From CAWANP01 sp963783445 (GTDB taxonomy: Bacteria; Chloroflexota; Anaerolineae; JAAYZQ01): a stretch of 64,000 nt of DNA. The notes below the pieces were generated by a model. That model had not been told where the DNA came from and searched no databases. It saw nothing but the letters and a program-made list of their open reading frames with translations. Below are positions 26,922 through 35,828 of the stretch, piece by piece; position 1 is the stretch's first letter, and each line of letters opens with the position of its first letter. A program made the position numbers and the translations under genes. The stretch spans positions 434,001-498,000 of the forward strand of contig CAWANP010000009.1 in the NCBI GenBank assembly GCA_963783445.1. Reading direction: 5' to 3'.

Positions 26922-28046
26922 TTATAGACTCTCCGTATCCTTTCGTTGACCGTACTTCTCTACGGCCGCCGTGACCCAGCGTACCCGGTCCAGGTCGCCA
27001 TCGGTGGGAACGTTGTCGCCGGTGCCCAGAATCAAGTGGCCATGAGTTTTGGCGCTATCGATGATGTCCAGAACCTGCGCCTCAAACTCCTCTCGTGATG
27101 CCTCGGGCCGAAAGTAGGTCGAGGCAATGCCGCCCCAGATGGCCATCTGCTGGCCCCAGACCTCCTGAGCATCTCGGACCGTGTGATGGGTCATCGGCGG
27201 CGAGGTGAATGCCTCGCCAATGTCGAATCCAGACTCGAGGATCAGTTCCAGGAGCTGCCGGTTGTCGCCATCGACGTGGCTGGATACGAGTTTGCCCGCC
27301 GCGTGCAACCTGGGCACAACCTTTTCGAAATAGGGCAGGAAGAACCTGCGGTAGATCGGCGGCGGGGTGATGGCCATGTCATAGTTGCCGTCGAGGGAGG
27401 CGATAGCGGCTGCCGATTCGGCCACGACGTTCACTGTCTGGTCCCGGACTCGCTCCAGGGCGTCCAGCAACTGCTGCAGCAGGTCCGGGTGGTCGTGCAG
27501 CTCGTAGTAGAACTGCTCAACGCCCAGGTATTCGATCATGGCGGTAGAGGCCGGGCAGTGGCCGGTGTGGACCAGGGTACAGCCGTCGTTGCCAACATGG
27601 TCGAGTTTCGCCTGAAGCTTCTCATGCTGGGGGATGATCTCGGTATGCTCCAGCATGAATAGAACAGGTGCATAGTCCTGAGGGCCGGCGACCAGGTACT
27701 TGGTTCGCAAGGCACGAACCCCTTGAGCTTCCAACTCAGCTGGGTGTTTCCAAACCATGGAAGCGGTGCCGACCGGCGTGACATATTCTACGAGGGTTTC
27801 GGCGCCTTTCCGGACCTCCCGGACCTCAACGCCGTGCAGGACCTCGCGCCAGGCATCGCGGTGGTAGGCTTTGATGCCCATACCCAGATCGCGGGTGACG
27901 TCAAAGATGTGCCAATCGCGGTACTTGTCCGGAAGCTGTCCGGTAAGGCGGGCCGCGTTGAACCACAGCTCCCAGCGCGGCGCCCAGGGAATATGGTCCA
28001 CAGGCTGCCCCTGGATCGTGGATAGGATGCGTTCCCTGTAATTCAT
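26922..28046 (-). CDS. UroD-like protein (uroporphyrinogen decarboxylase family)
   Basis: 374 aa: MNYRERILSTIQGQPVDHIPWAPRWELWF is a typical start of UroD-like methyltransferase relatives. The segment SSHVDGDNRQLLELILESGFD replaces the His-x-Cys zinc motif of the coenzyme M methyltransferases with His-Val-Asp, so metal binding would differ. GNDGCTLVHTGHCPAS and the final ILGTGDNVPTDGDLDRVRW (G-x-x-x-x-VPxD-type) are family motifs. It lies between the HpcH/HpaI-like aldolase and the LacI gene in the same direction. Three divergent UroD-like proteins in one regulon point to a methyl- or decarboxylation-related step specific to the pathway. Confidence 0.82.
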   Translation of the reverse strand: MNYRERILSTIQGQPVDHIPWAPRWELWFNAARLTGQLPDKYRDWHIFDVTRDLGMGIKAYHRDAWREVLHGVEVREVRKGAETLVEYVTPVGTASMVWKHPAELEAQGVRALRTKYLVAGPQDYAPVLFMLEHTEIIPQHEKLQAKLDHVGNDGCTLVHTGHCPASTAMIEYLGVEQFYYELHDHPDLLQQLLDALERVRDQTVNVVAESAAAIASLDGNYDMAITPPPIYRRFFLPYFEKVVPRLHAAGKLVSSHVDGDNRQLLELILESGFDIGEAFTSPPMTHHTVRDAQEVWGQQMAIWGGIASTYFRPEASREEFEAQVLDIIDSAKTHGHLILGTGDNVPTDGDLDRVRWVTAAVEKYGQRKDTESL

Positions 28047-28158
28047 TGTGGTCTGCCTCTCCTTCAGCAGCTCTCAGCGGGCCAGATCCCCCACTCAGCC
28101 GGGAGTTGCCAGCAGGTGAGAGTCTATGGCCCAGAAAAGAAAGGGGCTCCCGGGTGCA

Positions 28159-28929
28159 TCATGTTAGTTGGCGGCGGTACTCGGCCTCAACGGCCTGTAC
28201 CTGGGTGCGCATGTGACTGAGGGCCGTCCCAATCGAGAACATCCGGATGCCCATATCGTAGTAGAAGCGAACTTGGTGGGCGGCACATACGATCCCCACC
28301 GCCAGATCGTGGCTCCGGGCTACCTGGCATACGCGGCGGAACAACTCGTGGCTCTGATCGCTGGCCACGTTGCCCGGTATGCCCAGGGTCAGCGATAGGT
28401 CAAGTGGACCGATGAAGAGAGCGTCCACACCCGGAACGGACGCGATCTCCTCCACATTGTCTACCGCTTCCACCGTCTCGATCTGCAGGACGACCATAGT
28501 CTCGCGGTTCGAGATCTCGACCCTATCGGCGGGGGGCAGCGTGGAATAATCGAACTGCGATGGGCTGCCCATGCCCCGGATACCGAGAGGTGGATGCTTG
28601 ACCCACTGTACCGCCAGCTCGGCCTGCTCCTGGTGCTCCACACGGGGGATCATGACAGACAGTATGCCGGTGTCCAGCGAGCGGGCCACCCAGTGATAGT
28701 CCAGGTTGGGGATGCGGGCCACACCGTCCATTCCCAGCAGCTTGGAAATCTGAGCCACGTCCAGCAGCCCGCTGATATCTGCGGAGCCGTGCTCCAGATC
28801 CAGGAACAGCCACTCCACGCCACTGACTTCCAGCGTCCGAAGCGTGGCGAGGTCAAGGGGGAAGGTCACCCCCACGCCAAATACAGGTTCATCGTTTTTC
28901 AATGCTTGCTTGATCTTGTTATGTAGCAC
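28159..28929 (-). CDS. HpcH/HpaI family aldolase
   Basis: 256 aa from GTG 28929 with GGGAG upstream. LFLDLEHGSADISG holds the acidic residue pair near the metal. VVLQIETVEAVDNVEEIASV (metal-ligand Glu) and DALFIGPLDLSLTLGIPG (metal-ligand Asp) are the diagnostic motifs of class II, divalent-metal-dependent aldolases. These cleave 2-keto-3-deoxy acids (for example 2-keto-3-deoxyrhamnonate or -glucarate) to pyruvate plus an aldehyde. This fits a uronate or deoxy-sugar-acid route, with the aldehyde possibly passed to the AOR-like enzyme or the aldo/keto reductases. Confidence 0.92.
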   Translation of the reverse strand: MLHNKIKQALKNDEPVFGVGVTFPLDLATLRTLEVSGVEWLFLDLEHGSADISGLLDVAQISKLLGMDGVARIPNLDYHWVARSLDTGILSVMIPRVEHQEQAELAVQWVKHPPLGIRGMGSPSQFDYSTLPPADRVEISNRETMVVLQIETVEAVDNVEEIASVPGVDALFIGPLDLSLTLGIPGNVASDQSHELFRRVCQVARSHDLAVGIVCAAHQVRFYYDMGIRMFSIGTALSHMRTQVQAVEAEYRRQLT

Positions 28930-28990
28930 CGTACACTCCCTTGTGTTGAAATACTTATCTCTGTGCTGGACACTCGTTCACGGAAAGGTA

Positions 28991-29824
28991 CTAATGGTTT
29001 GGCTCGCTCCTCCTGATCTGAAAGTCATCCCCCGGATGCATCGCCCCCACCCTGGATCCCCCAGCCGGAACGATGTGCCTGAACTCTTCCAGGAACTCGA
29101 CCAGACGCCCGATGGCCGCAGAAAGGATGCGCTGACCCTTTTCAGCTGTGGCCAGGGTGGGGTCGCCGATGACCCCAGAACGGGTCAGCATCTGGAATGG
29201 AGCTTTGAGGCTCACGGGAGACTGGTGCATGTCATACCAGACAAATCGGCTGCCTTTGAAGGGGTAGTCGATCTCTTTGACCGCCCGGGACATGTCCACA
29301 TGTTCCGGGTCTAGGGCGAGGTGGACTGAGGTTTCCATCTCGCAGGCATGGGACATACCGCCGGGAACCTCTGACTCGCGGATCTTTTCCAGGACATCGG
29401 CACAGAGGGACCACCAGTTGGCGGTAGCGCAATAGGCGTCGGTCTGCTCGATGATGACCATGCCCGCCGTGCCAACCATGTTAGAATTGTAGCCATGCCC
29501 ATTCAGGATCAGGATCCGCTTGAAGCCGGTGCGAGCCAGGCTGCGACCGATCTCCACCAGGTACCGGGTTAAGGTCTCAGCGCTGACGGATACGGTGCCG
29601 GCAAAAGCCAAGTCCTTTTCATTATAGCCATAATTGACAGGAGGCAGCACGACGTCGCCGGTTTGCCCGGCGGCCTCGGCGGCGATGTAGGCGGGAATGG
29701 CAACATCGGTGTCTACGGGCAGGTGGTAGCCATGTTGTTCCACGGTGCCGACGGGCAAGATCGCGATGGCGCCGCGCTCAATGGCTTCTGCCACTTCTTG
29801 CTGTTTCATCTTGGCCAGCAGCAT
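28991..29824 (-). CDS. Creatininase family amidohydrolase
   Basis: 277 aa. I use the ATG at 29824 with AGAGGGG upstream; an in-frame TTG at 29833 is possible. AILPVGTVEQHGYHLPVDTDVAIP carries the Glu, His and Asp metal ligands, KRILILNGHGYNSN gives the conserved GHG-type motif, and HACEMETSVHLALDPEHV supplies the C-terminal Glu. The family hydrolyses cyclic or linear amides (creatinine, formamide derivatives) with two metal ions. It follows the DapA-type gene in the operon driven from the 30.8 kb promoter. Confidence 0.9.
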   Translation of the reverse strand: MLLAKMKQQEVAEAIERGAIAILPVGTVEQHGYHLPVDTDVAIPAYIAAEAAGQTGDVVLPPVNYGYNEKDLAFAGTVSVSAETLTRYLVEIGRSLARTGFKRILILNGHGYNSNMVGTAGMVIIEQTDAYCATANWWSLCADVLEKIRESEVPGGMSHACEMETSVHLALDPEHVDMSRAVKEIDYPFKGSRFVWYDMHQSPVSLKAPFQMLTRSGVIGDPTLATAEKGQRILSAAIGRLVEFLEEFRHIVPAGGSRVGAMHPGDDFQIRRSEPNH

Positions 29825-29846
29825 CTCGTGCAACCCCTCTCTCGTG

Positions 29847-30743
29847 CTAAAGGATACCCAGTTCGGAAAGCCGGGTACGGATCCTCTCTCGCTCTTCGGG
29901 CGTGCTGTCGCGGAGGGGCGGGCGGCTGCGCCCGAAAGTTGTGCCCCTCATGAGTTCCAGGGCTGTTTTGAAGGACATGCCATGGGGTGCTCCCAGGCAG
30001 GCGTCCCTGAGCGTGATGGCGCGATCCTGGAGCTTGCGGGCAAGGTCCCAATCCCCCTTCCAGCACGCCTCGCAGAGTTCCACGAGGAGGCCGGGAAAAA
30101 CGTTGGCCAGCGAGGCGACGACGCCGTGTCCCCCAACAGCCAGAACCGGTACGGTCAACTCGTAGCTGCCGGTGAGCACGGCGAACTCAGGCGGGGTGGC
30201 GGCCAGGAATTCCTGGACGCAGGCAACCGTCGCGCTGGAATCTTTGATCCCGTGCAGATGGGCATAGTCCCGGGACAGGCGCGCGGCCAAACCAGGGGAG
30301 ATGGTGTTGCTGGCGCAGGCCGGTATGTTGTAGAGATAGGTTGGAAAGCCCGGTACCGCTTCCAGTACCGTCCGGTAGTGGATTTCAAGGGCAAGCTCGT
30401 CCAGGCGGAAAAAGAAGGGACTGACGACGGCGGCAGCGGCGGCGCCTGCAGCCTGGGCATGGCGGGTGAGTTCGACGGCGTCCCGCGTAGTCAAGGCCCC
30501 GGTGTGCATGATTACGGGGACTTGGCCCCCGGCCACCTCCACGCAAATGTCGGTGACCCGCTTTCGTTCGTCAACGGAAAGCAGGATGCCCTCACCCAGG
30601 GTGCCCAGCGGAAAGAGCCCATGCACGCGGTTGTCTATCAAGAAGCAAAGCTGGGCCCGTAACTGTTCTTCGGCGACACGGCCATCGGGTCCAAAAGGGG
30701 TCAATACCGGGACAACGATGCCTTTCAAGCGTGCAAGGTTCAT
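29847..30743 (-). CDS. Dihydrodipicolinate synthase/N-acetylneuraminate lyase family aldolase
   Basis: 298 aa. The ATG at 30743 (MNLARLKGIVVPVLTPFG) is the right start because an earlier in-frame start (30815) would sit next to the -10 box of its promoter. LGTLGEG corresponds to the G(T/S)TGE pyruvate-binding motif. TYLYNIPA supplies the catalytic Tyr and HGIKDSSATVA the Schiff-base Lys. Class I aldolases of this family join or split pyruvate and an aldehyde. Sugar-acid members (KDG aldolase/dehydratase, neuraminate lyase) fit this setting better than lysine synthesis. Confidence 0.92.
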   Translation of the reverse strand: MNLARLKGIVVPVLTPFGPDGRVAEEQLRAQLCFLIDNRVHGLFPLGTLGEGILLSVDERKRVTDICVEVAGGQVPVIMHTGALTTRDAVELTRHAQAAGAAAAAVVSPFFFRLDELALEIHYRTVLEAVPGFPTYLYNIPACASNTISPGLAARLSRDYAHLHGIKDSSATVACVQEFLAATPPEFAVLTGSYELTVPVLAVGGHGVVASLANVFPGLLVELCEACWKGDWDLARKLQDRAITLRDACLGAPHGMSFKTALELMRGTTFGRSRPPLRDSTPEERERIRTRLSELGIL

Positions 30744-30817
30744 GGGAATCCCCCAAGGAAACCAGCTTTCAATACCTTCAGAAGCGATACCATGCATGGT
30801 ACCAGCCCTTGGCACGT

Positions 30818-30846
30818 ATTGTAACCGTTTTCACGGAAACTGTCAA
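30818..30846 (-). promoter_or_regulatory. Promoter of the DapA-type operon with LacI-type operator (site C)
   Basis: On the minus strand TTGACA (30846-30841), a 17-bp spacer and TACAAT (30823-30818) form a near-consensus promoter. The plus-strand sequence TGTAACCGTTTTCA (30820-30833) matches TGWAANCGNTNWCA at all 14 positions and covers the spacer and -10, an ideal place for repression. Confidence 0.82.
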
Positions 30847-31013
30847 GATTTTTGGTTGCCGCTGATGAAGGGGATGAACTGACTATGACAACTCAAATCC
30901 GGATCCAGCAAATGTCGCTGATGCCTCTGATGGCCAAACGATAGAACTCACCTGCCGCCGATTTGGCTTTTGACGAGCGGAAAACCAGAACCCAGGCTGG
31001 TATTAGGCGTGCG

Positions 31014-31052
31014 CTGACCCACGCCGCAACTGACCGTTGCGGCGTGGGTCAG
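31014..31052 (-). terminator. Long hairpin at the end of the P-loop gene
   Basis: CTGACCCACGCCGCAAC pairs perfectly over 17 bp with GTTGCGGCGTGGGTCAG around TGACC, and the stem includes the gene's stop codon. No strong T-run follows, but position and strength fit termination or mRNA end protection. It could serve both strands. Confidence 0.6.
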
Positions 31053-32011
31053 GCGGATGCTTTCTCCGCAACTGTGCCCACCAGGGCAAGATAATCTACA
31101 TCTCTGCCGCCTATCTTCATCACGCCAGTTCCACTACAGTCATCAGCCTCAAAGCTGATCTCAAACGGCCATCCTTCGGCCAAAAACTTATCTGGGGCGC
31201 GTCGAACCAGGCGGGTCCATACTTTCAGAAAGAGATTGATACAAAGCTCTCCAGCCTCAAAGCGCACGGCGAAATCCTGGCCGCTACGTCTATCTCTATA
31301 AAGCCCAACCAAACGACTTGCTTCAGTTGGTGAGATCGTCCCTTCCGGGATCCGTGGAATCGACAAATAGTCTAATACCTGAAGGTTGTAGGTTTCCCAG
31401 TCGCCCGCGGAGTTGTCAATCTTGAGCTTCCGGTTAGGAAACCTTTCGAACAGTTCGTCTGTCAAGGCCACAAACTCTTGCCAGTAGAGCAACATGCCAG
31501 CATAACCTTCCCAGCCCCTGTCCTTTGCAAGGGGCGTGGAAGTGGCCAAATCGATGACAAAGTTACTGAAGCCAATCCCTCTACGTTCAAAGTTCCGCGC
31601 CAGCGCCTGCTCCACATTCTCCTGTACCAGATAGACCAAGGTCGGGTTGAGCGGCTCGCTAAACGCCTGCAATTCAGCAGCAAATTGCAGAATCTGTGAT
31701 CTTTCAACATTGTGTGCCAACAGCATCTCGAGAAGATTGTTGAAGAAACATGCCTCTACGACACAGACCTTGGTGGTTGACTCAACCTGGTCAACGAAAG
31801 CTACCCAATTGACCCGGATCTTGGCCATATAGCTTTCAATGCTGCTATCCATATCTGTGAGGATTGGGTGAGATATTTCGCCTTCGTGCAGCCAACTGGC
31901 AGCGATGCCATTATAGTTGAGTTGGCGGGTGATATAGTGAGCCATAGTGGACTTGCCAGAGCCGGTCAGCCCCTCAACAATGATGAGTTTGCTCCCTACA
32001 GATTCGTTCAT
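31049..32011 (-). CDS. P-loop NTPase of nucleotide-kinase type, unknown function
   Basis: 320 aa. KLIIVEGLTGSGKSTMAHYI is a clear Walker A motif near the N-terminus. The next 190 residues look like a deoxynucleoside/thymidylate-kinase-style alpha/beta domain, with VVEACFFNNLLEMLL and ARNFERRGIG resembling the DR-type and lid regions. The C-terminal third (about 215-320) is a separate beta-rich part without a motif I recognise. Base composition is clearly lower in G+C (about 48% in the stretch I counted) than the neighbours, and it sits next to a truncated acetyltransferase, so this segment was probably acquired separately from the catabolic island. It has no obvious link to the regulon. Confidence 0.65.
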   Translation of the reverse strand: MNESVGSKLIIVEGLTGSGKSTMAHYITRQLNYNGIAASWLHEGEISHPILTDMDSSIESYMAKIRVNWVAFVDQVESTTKVCVVEACFFNNLLEMLLAHNVERSQILQFAAELQAFSEPLNPTLVYLVQENVEQALARNFERRGIGFSNFVIDLATSTPLAKDRGWEGYAGMLLYWQEFVALTDELFERFPNRKLKIDNSAGDWETYNLQVLDYLSIPRIPEGTISPTEASRLVGLYRDRRSGQDFAVRFEAGELCINLFLKVWTRLVRRAPDKFLAEGWPFEISFEADDCSGTGVMKIGGRDVDYLALVGTVAEKASA

Positions 32012-32129
32012 CTATCCAAATGCCTTGCTGAACACCGTTGAGGCATCTCTGAATACCGAGATCACCCCTGAGAACTCTGCCTCCAAGGCTGCCTGTTCCA
32101 TTCTACTTATCAGTTCTTTCATCTGCTCG

Positions 32130-32268
32130 TCATGTCTCAAGTTGCTTATACATCACAAAGGCATCCACAAATCCAAGCCGTCGATGCTGGAAAGCCTTTG
32201 GCAGGGTACCAACGATTTCAAATCCCTGTCTCTGTTGAACCACGCCGTGTAGATTGTAGCCGTTTTTG
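32130..32268 (-). pseudogene. Remnant of a GNAT N-acetyltransferase (C-terminal piece)
   Basis: The minus frame ending at the TGA at 32132-32130 reads NGYNLHGVVQQRQGFEIVG, then TLPKAFQHRRLGFVDAFVMY and KQLET before the stop. This matches the end of GNAT acetyltransferases (the lGFeiVGt...AF.h..lGyvDayvMyk.l pattern). A stop lies about 50 codons upstream and no acetyl-CoA-binding motif is present, so only the tail survives. It lies just upstream of the low-G+C P-loop gene, both pointing left. Confidence 0.65.
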
Positions 32269-32436
32269 GAGTTTCGTGCAAGTGCTTACTGGGGGAGCCG
32301 CGCCTGTCGAGGGGATGTCAGGTACTGCTTGCGCCGGTACGCAGCTACGCCAGTGGCACGAACAGCCGCAGCAGCCCCTGTCGATAATCCTCTGTGAGGA
32401 CCAGGGTCATAACGGTCCAAAACCAAGTGGCGGCCT

Positions 32437-32465
32437 TTGACGAGAAAACGTTTTCATGGTATTCT
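32437..32465 (+). promoter_or_regulatory. Promoter of the Ldh-type gene with LacI-type operator (site E)
   Basis: TTGACG (32437-32442), a 17-bp spacer and TATTCT (32460-32465). The spacer is almost entirely the operator AGAAAACGTTTTCA (32443-32456), with a perfect GAAAACGTTTTC palindrome and 13 of 14 matches to TGWAANCGNTNWCA. An in-frame ATG at 32456 lies inside this promoter and so cannot be the start of the following gene. Confidence 0.78.
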
Positions 32466-32539
32466 GGCCTCCAGCAATGGTTCTGACCGGGCAAAAGTTA
32501 CGGTGGAACCACCACATCCTACTCAAGCGAGGTGCTACG

Positions 32540-33577
32540 TTGCCCGTTATCGGGGTTCCAAAACTCCTTGATCTGTCCTTCAAGTTCCTGAGGAAAGCAG
32601 GCGCTCCACCAGCCATTGCGGAGCGCGTTGCCCAAGCGCTGGTGCAGAGCAGCCTCAAGGGGGTCGATTCCCACGGCGTAATGCGACTCCCGCAGTATCT
32701 TGAGCATATCGAGGAAGGTCTCGTCATCCCCGACGCACTGCCGGCGGTCGTCCGCGAAACGGCAACTACGGCGGTTGTAGATGGCCAGCGGGGCTTTGGC
32801 CACGTGGCGGCCGAGTTTTCCACGCAGGTCGCGCTGGAGAAGGCGCAGGCACACGACCTGGCGGCGGTGACGCTGCAGAATACACGGCACATCGGGCGCG
32901 TCGGCGAGTATGTGGAGATGGCCATCGATGCCGGGTTCATCGGCTTTGTCTTTTGCAGCGCCCTCTCGCAAGTGGCGCCTCATGGAGGACGGGGCAGAAT
33001 ACTGGGTACCAACCCCGTCGCCATCGGCATCCCCTCCGATGGCGAGGTCCCTTTTGTGCTCGATTTCGCTACGTCCGTGCTCTCGGAAGGCAAAGTGCGG
33101 GTGGTCAGGGACAAGGGCGTCGAGTTGCAACCGGGCGCTATTCTCGATGCCCGAGGCCGGCCATCCACCAGGCCCGAGGATCTCTACGAGGGCGGCGCCT
33201 TGCTTCCGCTGGGCACCTACAAGGGCTACGGGCTGGGCCTGGCCGTGCAGATCCTCGGCTCCTTGCTGGCCCAGGGAGGGGCGGCGCTGATCAACCAGCC
33301 GACGGTGGGCAATGGTGCGTTGTTCATGGTCTTGAAGCCGGGTTCCTTCTGCGATGCAGCGGAGCTGCGTGCGCAGACGGGGGAGTTGTGTGACGCGGTC
33401 AAAAGCTCGTCCCTTCGCGATGGCTTCGACGAGATCTTGATACCTGGTGAACCGGAGTATCGAGCCGAGCGCCAGCGAGGACAGGATGGCATCCCGATTG
33501 CGGAGGTTACCTGGCAGCGCTGGCGAGAGGCTGGTCTCAGCATTGGCATGGAGCTGGCGGACTTTGGGACAGGTTAA
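32540..33577 (+). CDS. Malate/L-lactate dehydrogenase family (Ldh_2) NAD(P)-dependent oxidoreductase
   Basis: 345 aa. I place the start at TTG 32540 (PVIGVPKLLDLSFKFL) because AGCGAGG lies nine nt upstream, the N-terminus then matches the family, and upstream ATGs fall in or next to the promoter. LKGVDSHGVMRLPQYLE is the diagnostic SHG motif. HIGRVGEYVEMA supplies the catalytic His. GTNPVAIGIP and VLDFATSVLSEGKV are further signatures. The family reduces 2-keto acids such as 2,3-diketo-L-gulonate, sulfopyruvate or oxaloacetate derivatives. Its operator places it in the island's regulon. Confidence 0.9.
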   Translation: MPVIGVPKLLDLSFKFLRKAGAPPAIAERVAQALVQSSLKGVDSHGVMRLPQYLEHIEEGLVIPDALPAVVRETATTAVVDGQRGFGHVAAEFSTQVALEKAQAHDLAAVTLQNTRHIGRVGEYVEMAIDAGFIGFVFCSALSQVAPHGGRGRILGTNPVAIGIPSDGEVPFVLDFATSVLSEGKVRVVRDKGVELQPGAILDARGRPSTRPEDLYEGGALLPLGTYKGYGLGLAVQILGSLLAQGGAALINQPTVGNGALFMVLKPGSFCDAAELRAQTGELCDAVKSSSLRDGFDEILIPGEPEYRAERQRGQDGIPIAEVTWQRWREAGLSIGMELADFGTG

Positions 33578-33636
33578 CAGCGTGGAAATCTGATGATCAC
33601 AGATTCTACCGGCTGAGGGGAAAGGGGCGCCAGCAC

Positions 33637-34724
33637 GTGCATTCCCGTGAAAGACTGAGACGGGCCTACTATCTGGAAGAGATGGATCGGCCGGCCGTGT
33701 ATTGCCGCACATCCAGTGTTCCGTGGAATGACTCAAGTTATGACGAGTTAGGGGCATTCCTGGCCGCTGAGTGTGATCAGAAGGCGCACTGGGATGGCCG
33801 GGCGTTCGAAACAGCCTACAAGGTTCGCCACGCGGTCGAACCTTATTCCGAGGATTTCGAGCGGCAGATCACCATCCTACACACGCCCGCGGGTGATCTT
33901 GTGGCTTCGAAGCGGGTTGGGCTCAAGTACCAACCAGGGCTCCAGGAGACCTTTTTTGTCAAAACACGGGAGGATGCCGCAAAGTATCTCTCGCTGCCCC
34001 TGCCCCAACGGGCTGGGGATGTAGGGTCCTTTTTCCCCATTGACCGGGAGATCGGCGAGCGAGGGATCGCCGACGTGTCCCTGGGTTTTAACCCCGCCGG
34101 CTTTGTCGCAGAACTCTGCGGCTCGGAAACCTTTGCCCTCATGTCAGTGACCGACCGTGACGTGCTCCACGAGCTGTGCCAGCGGCAGATGGAGATCATG
34201 CTGGAGACGGTCCGATTTCTTGCTTTCGCAGGGGGTAGGCCCTTATTTTTCGATGGCGGGGGAAGAGTACCTCGTGCCACCCCTGCACGGCCCGACCGAC
34301 TTTTGCGATTTTAACGTGAGGTACGACAAGCCGATCATTGATCTGATCCACGATGCTGGAGGACGGGTACACATCCACTGTCATGGCTCGGTCAAAAGGG
34401 TTATGGCGGGCTTTCTCGACATGGAGGTTGACGTACTGCATCCCTTTGAGGCGCCACCGATGGGCGACATCACCCCGGCGGAGGCGAAAGAGGTGATACG
34501 CGGCAGGGTATGCTATGAGGGCAATATCCAGATCCATCATATGTACGAGCATAGCTCCGGAGCAATTGCGCGAAGAGACCCTCGCACTCATCGGTGATGT
34601 CTTTGACGATGGGGCGGGCCTCATTGTCTGTCCAACAGCATCACCTTACATCCCCGGCGAAGGGGAAGTGTGTTTGGAGCGGTTCAGAGCCATGGTTGAA
34701 GCGGTCCACGATTGGCAAGGATAG
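33637..34724 (+). pseudogene. UroD-like gene broken by two frameshifts
   Basis: Coding similarity passes through three frames. Frame one runs from the first codon at 33637 (HSRERLRRAYYLEEMDRPAV) to about 34229. Frame two continues as GVGPYFSMAGEEYLVPPLHG to IHHMYEHSS near 34555. Frame three ends as PEQLREETLALIGDVF... at the TAG at 34722-34724. The first break lies at a run of five G (34231-34235). Joined, it gives a protein of about 360 aa with HIHCHGSVKRVMAGFLDMEV in the place of the zinc motif. It follows the Ldh-type gene by 60 nt. Two indels in one gene could be decay or, given the G-run, sequencing error. Confidence 0.8.
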
Positions 34725-34726
34725 GG

Positions 34727-34751
34727 CCTGTTTTCGTCTGACGAAAACAGG
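34727..34751. promoter_or_regulatory. Perfect 25-bp palindrome plus related half-sites before the aldo/keto reductase
   Basis: CCTGTTTTCGTC and GACGAAAACAGG are perfect 12-bp arms around a single T, right after the UroD-like stop. Further copies of the half-site CGAAAACAGGA and a degenerate CTGTTTCG follow at about 34764-34782. A terminator lacks such trailing half-sites and here there is no T-run, so a cluster of operator-like sites is also possible. It differs from the TGWAANCGNTNWCA sites. Confidence 0.5.
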
Positions 34752-34845
34752 AGTTGGTTCCGCCTGGCGAAAACAGGATCTGTTTCGCTATCCGAAATCC
34801 GGGGCTGGATCTGCGAATGAAAACACGATGTTTCAGGAGGCGAAA

Positions 34846-35814
34846 ATGAAAAAGGTAGCTTTTGGCAAGACGGGTGAAGAACTATCGGAGATGTGTCTGG
34901 GTACGATGATGTTCGGCGAGCGCTGCGACCAGGCCGAATCGGATCGGATTCTGTCTGCGGCGCTGGAGGCCGGCGTCAACTTTGTGGATACAGCCTCGCT
35001 CTATGCGGGCGGGGTGACGGAGGAGATCCTCGGACAGATTCTTAAGGGGCGCCGGGATGGAGTCTTTCTGGCCAGCAAGGTCCGCCTTGATATGGCGGGC
35101 GTCGTAGAGAGCATCGACGATAGCCTAAGACGCCTGCAGACAGACTATCTGGACCTGTACATGATCCATGCCCCCATGCGCGGCATGGATCCGGTTAAGA
35201 TCATGAGGGACTTGGACCAGGTAGTGCGGGAGGGCAAGGCTCGCTTTGTGGGTTGCTCCAACTATCCGGCCTGGCTGGTGACCCACAGCAACTGTATCGC
35301 CCAGCAGCAGGGTTGGCCCCAGTTCGTCTGCAACCAGGTCCCCTTCAGCCTCATCGAACGCCCGGCTGATATCGAGATCTTGCAGCAAGCGTATGTCCAG
35401 AACCTGGGGATCATGGCCTACCGCCCCATGTGCATGGGGCTGTTGGCCGGCAAATACACACCCGGTGAGCCTCTGCCCGAGGACTCGCGGTCTGCGACTG
35501 ACAAACGGCTCGCCTGGCTCCTGGGCGAGTTTGGCGATGCCATCTCGGGCCTGCTCCAGATGGCCGAGGACATGGGGGTAAAGCCAGCGGATCTGGCGGT
35601 TGCCTGGTTGCGGGCCAATCCCGGCATCACCACGCCCATCATCGGAGTGAGTTCGCTGCGCCAGTTGCAGGCCAACCTCTCCGCCTTTGAATTTGACCTA
35701 AGCGAGGAACAGTACCAGCAACTGGACGAGATGTTTGCTCTGAGAGACCTTGGTGGGGAGATTACGCCCTTTTTCCAGCCCCTTCGGCGGGATCTGGAGC
35801 TGGTCCAGCGCTAG
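34846..35814 (+). CDS. Aldo/keto reductase
   Basis: 322 aa from ATG 34846 behind CAGGAGG (34834-34840). MKKVAFGKTGEELSEMCLG is the usual first strand. NFVDTASLYAGG (Asp and Tyr), FLASKVRLD (Lys) and YMIHAP (His) form the catalytic tetrad, and RPMCMGLLAGKYTPG and PIIGVSSLRQLQANL are NADP-binding regions. It is a second aldo/keto reductase of the regulon, only distantly similar to the one at 6551. It ends 15 nt before a bidirectional hairpin that separates it from the convergent aminotransferase. Confidence 0.92.
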   Translation: MKKVAFGKTGEELSEMCLGTMMFGERCDQAESDRILSAALEAGVNFVDTASLYAGGVTEEILGQILKGRRDGVFLASKVRLDMAGVVESIDDSLRRLQTDYLDLYMIHAPMRGMDPVKIMRDLDQVVREGKARFVGCSNYPAWLVTHSNCIAQQQGWPQFVCNQVPFSLIERPADIEILQQAYVQNLGIMAYRPMCMGLLAGKYTPGEPLPEDSRSATDKRLAWLLGEFGDAISGLLQMAEDMGVKPADLAVAWLRANPGITTPIIGVSSLRQLQANLSAFEFDLSEEQYQQLDEMFALRDLGGEITPFFQPLRRDLELVQR

Positions 35815-35828
35815 CACAAAGAAGGAGG

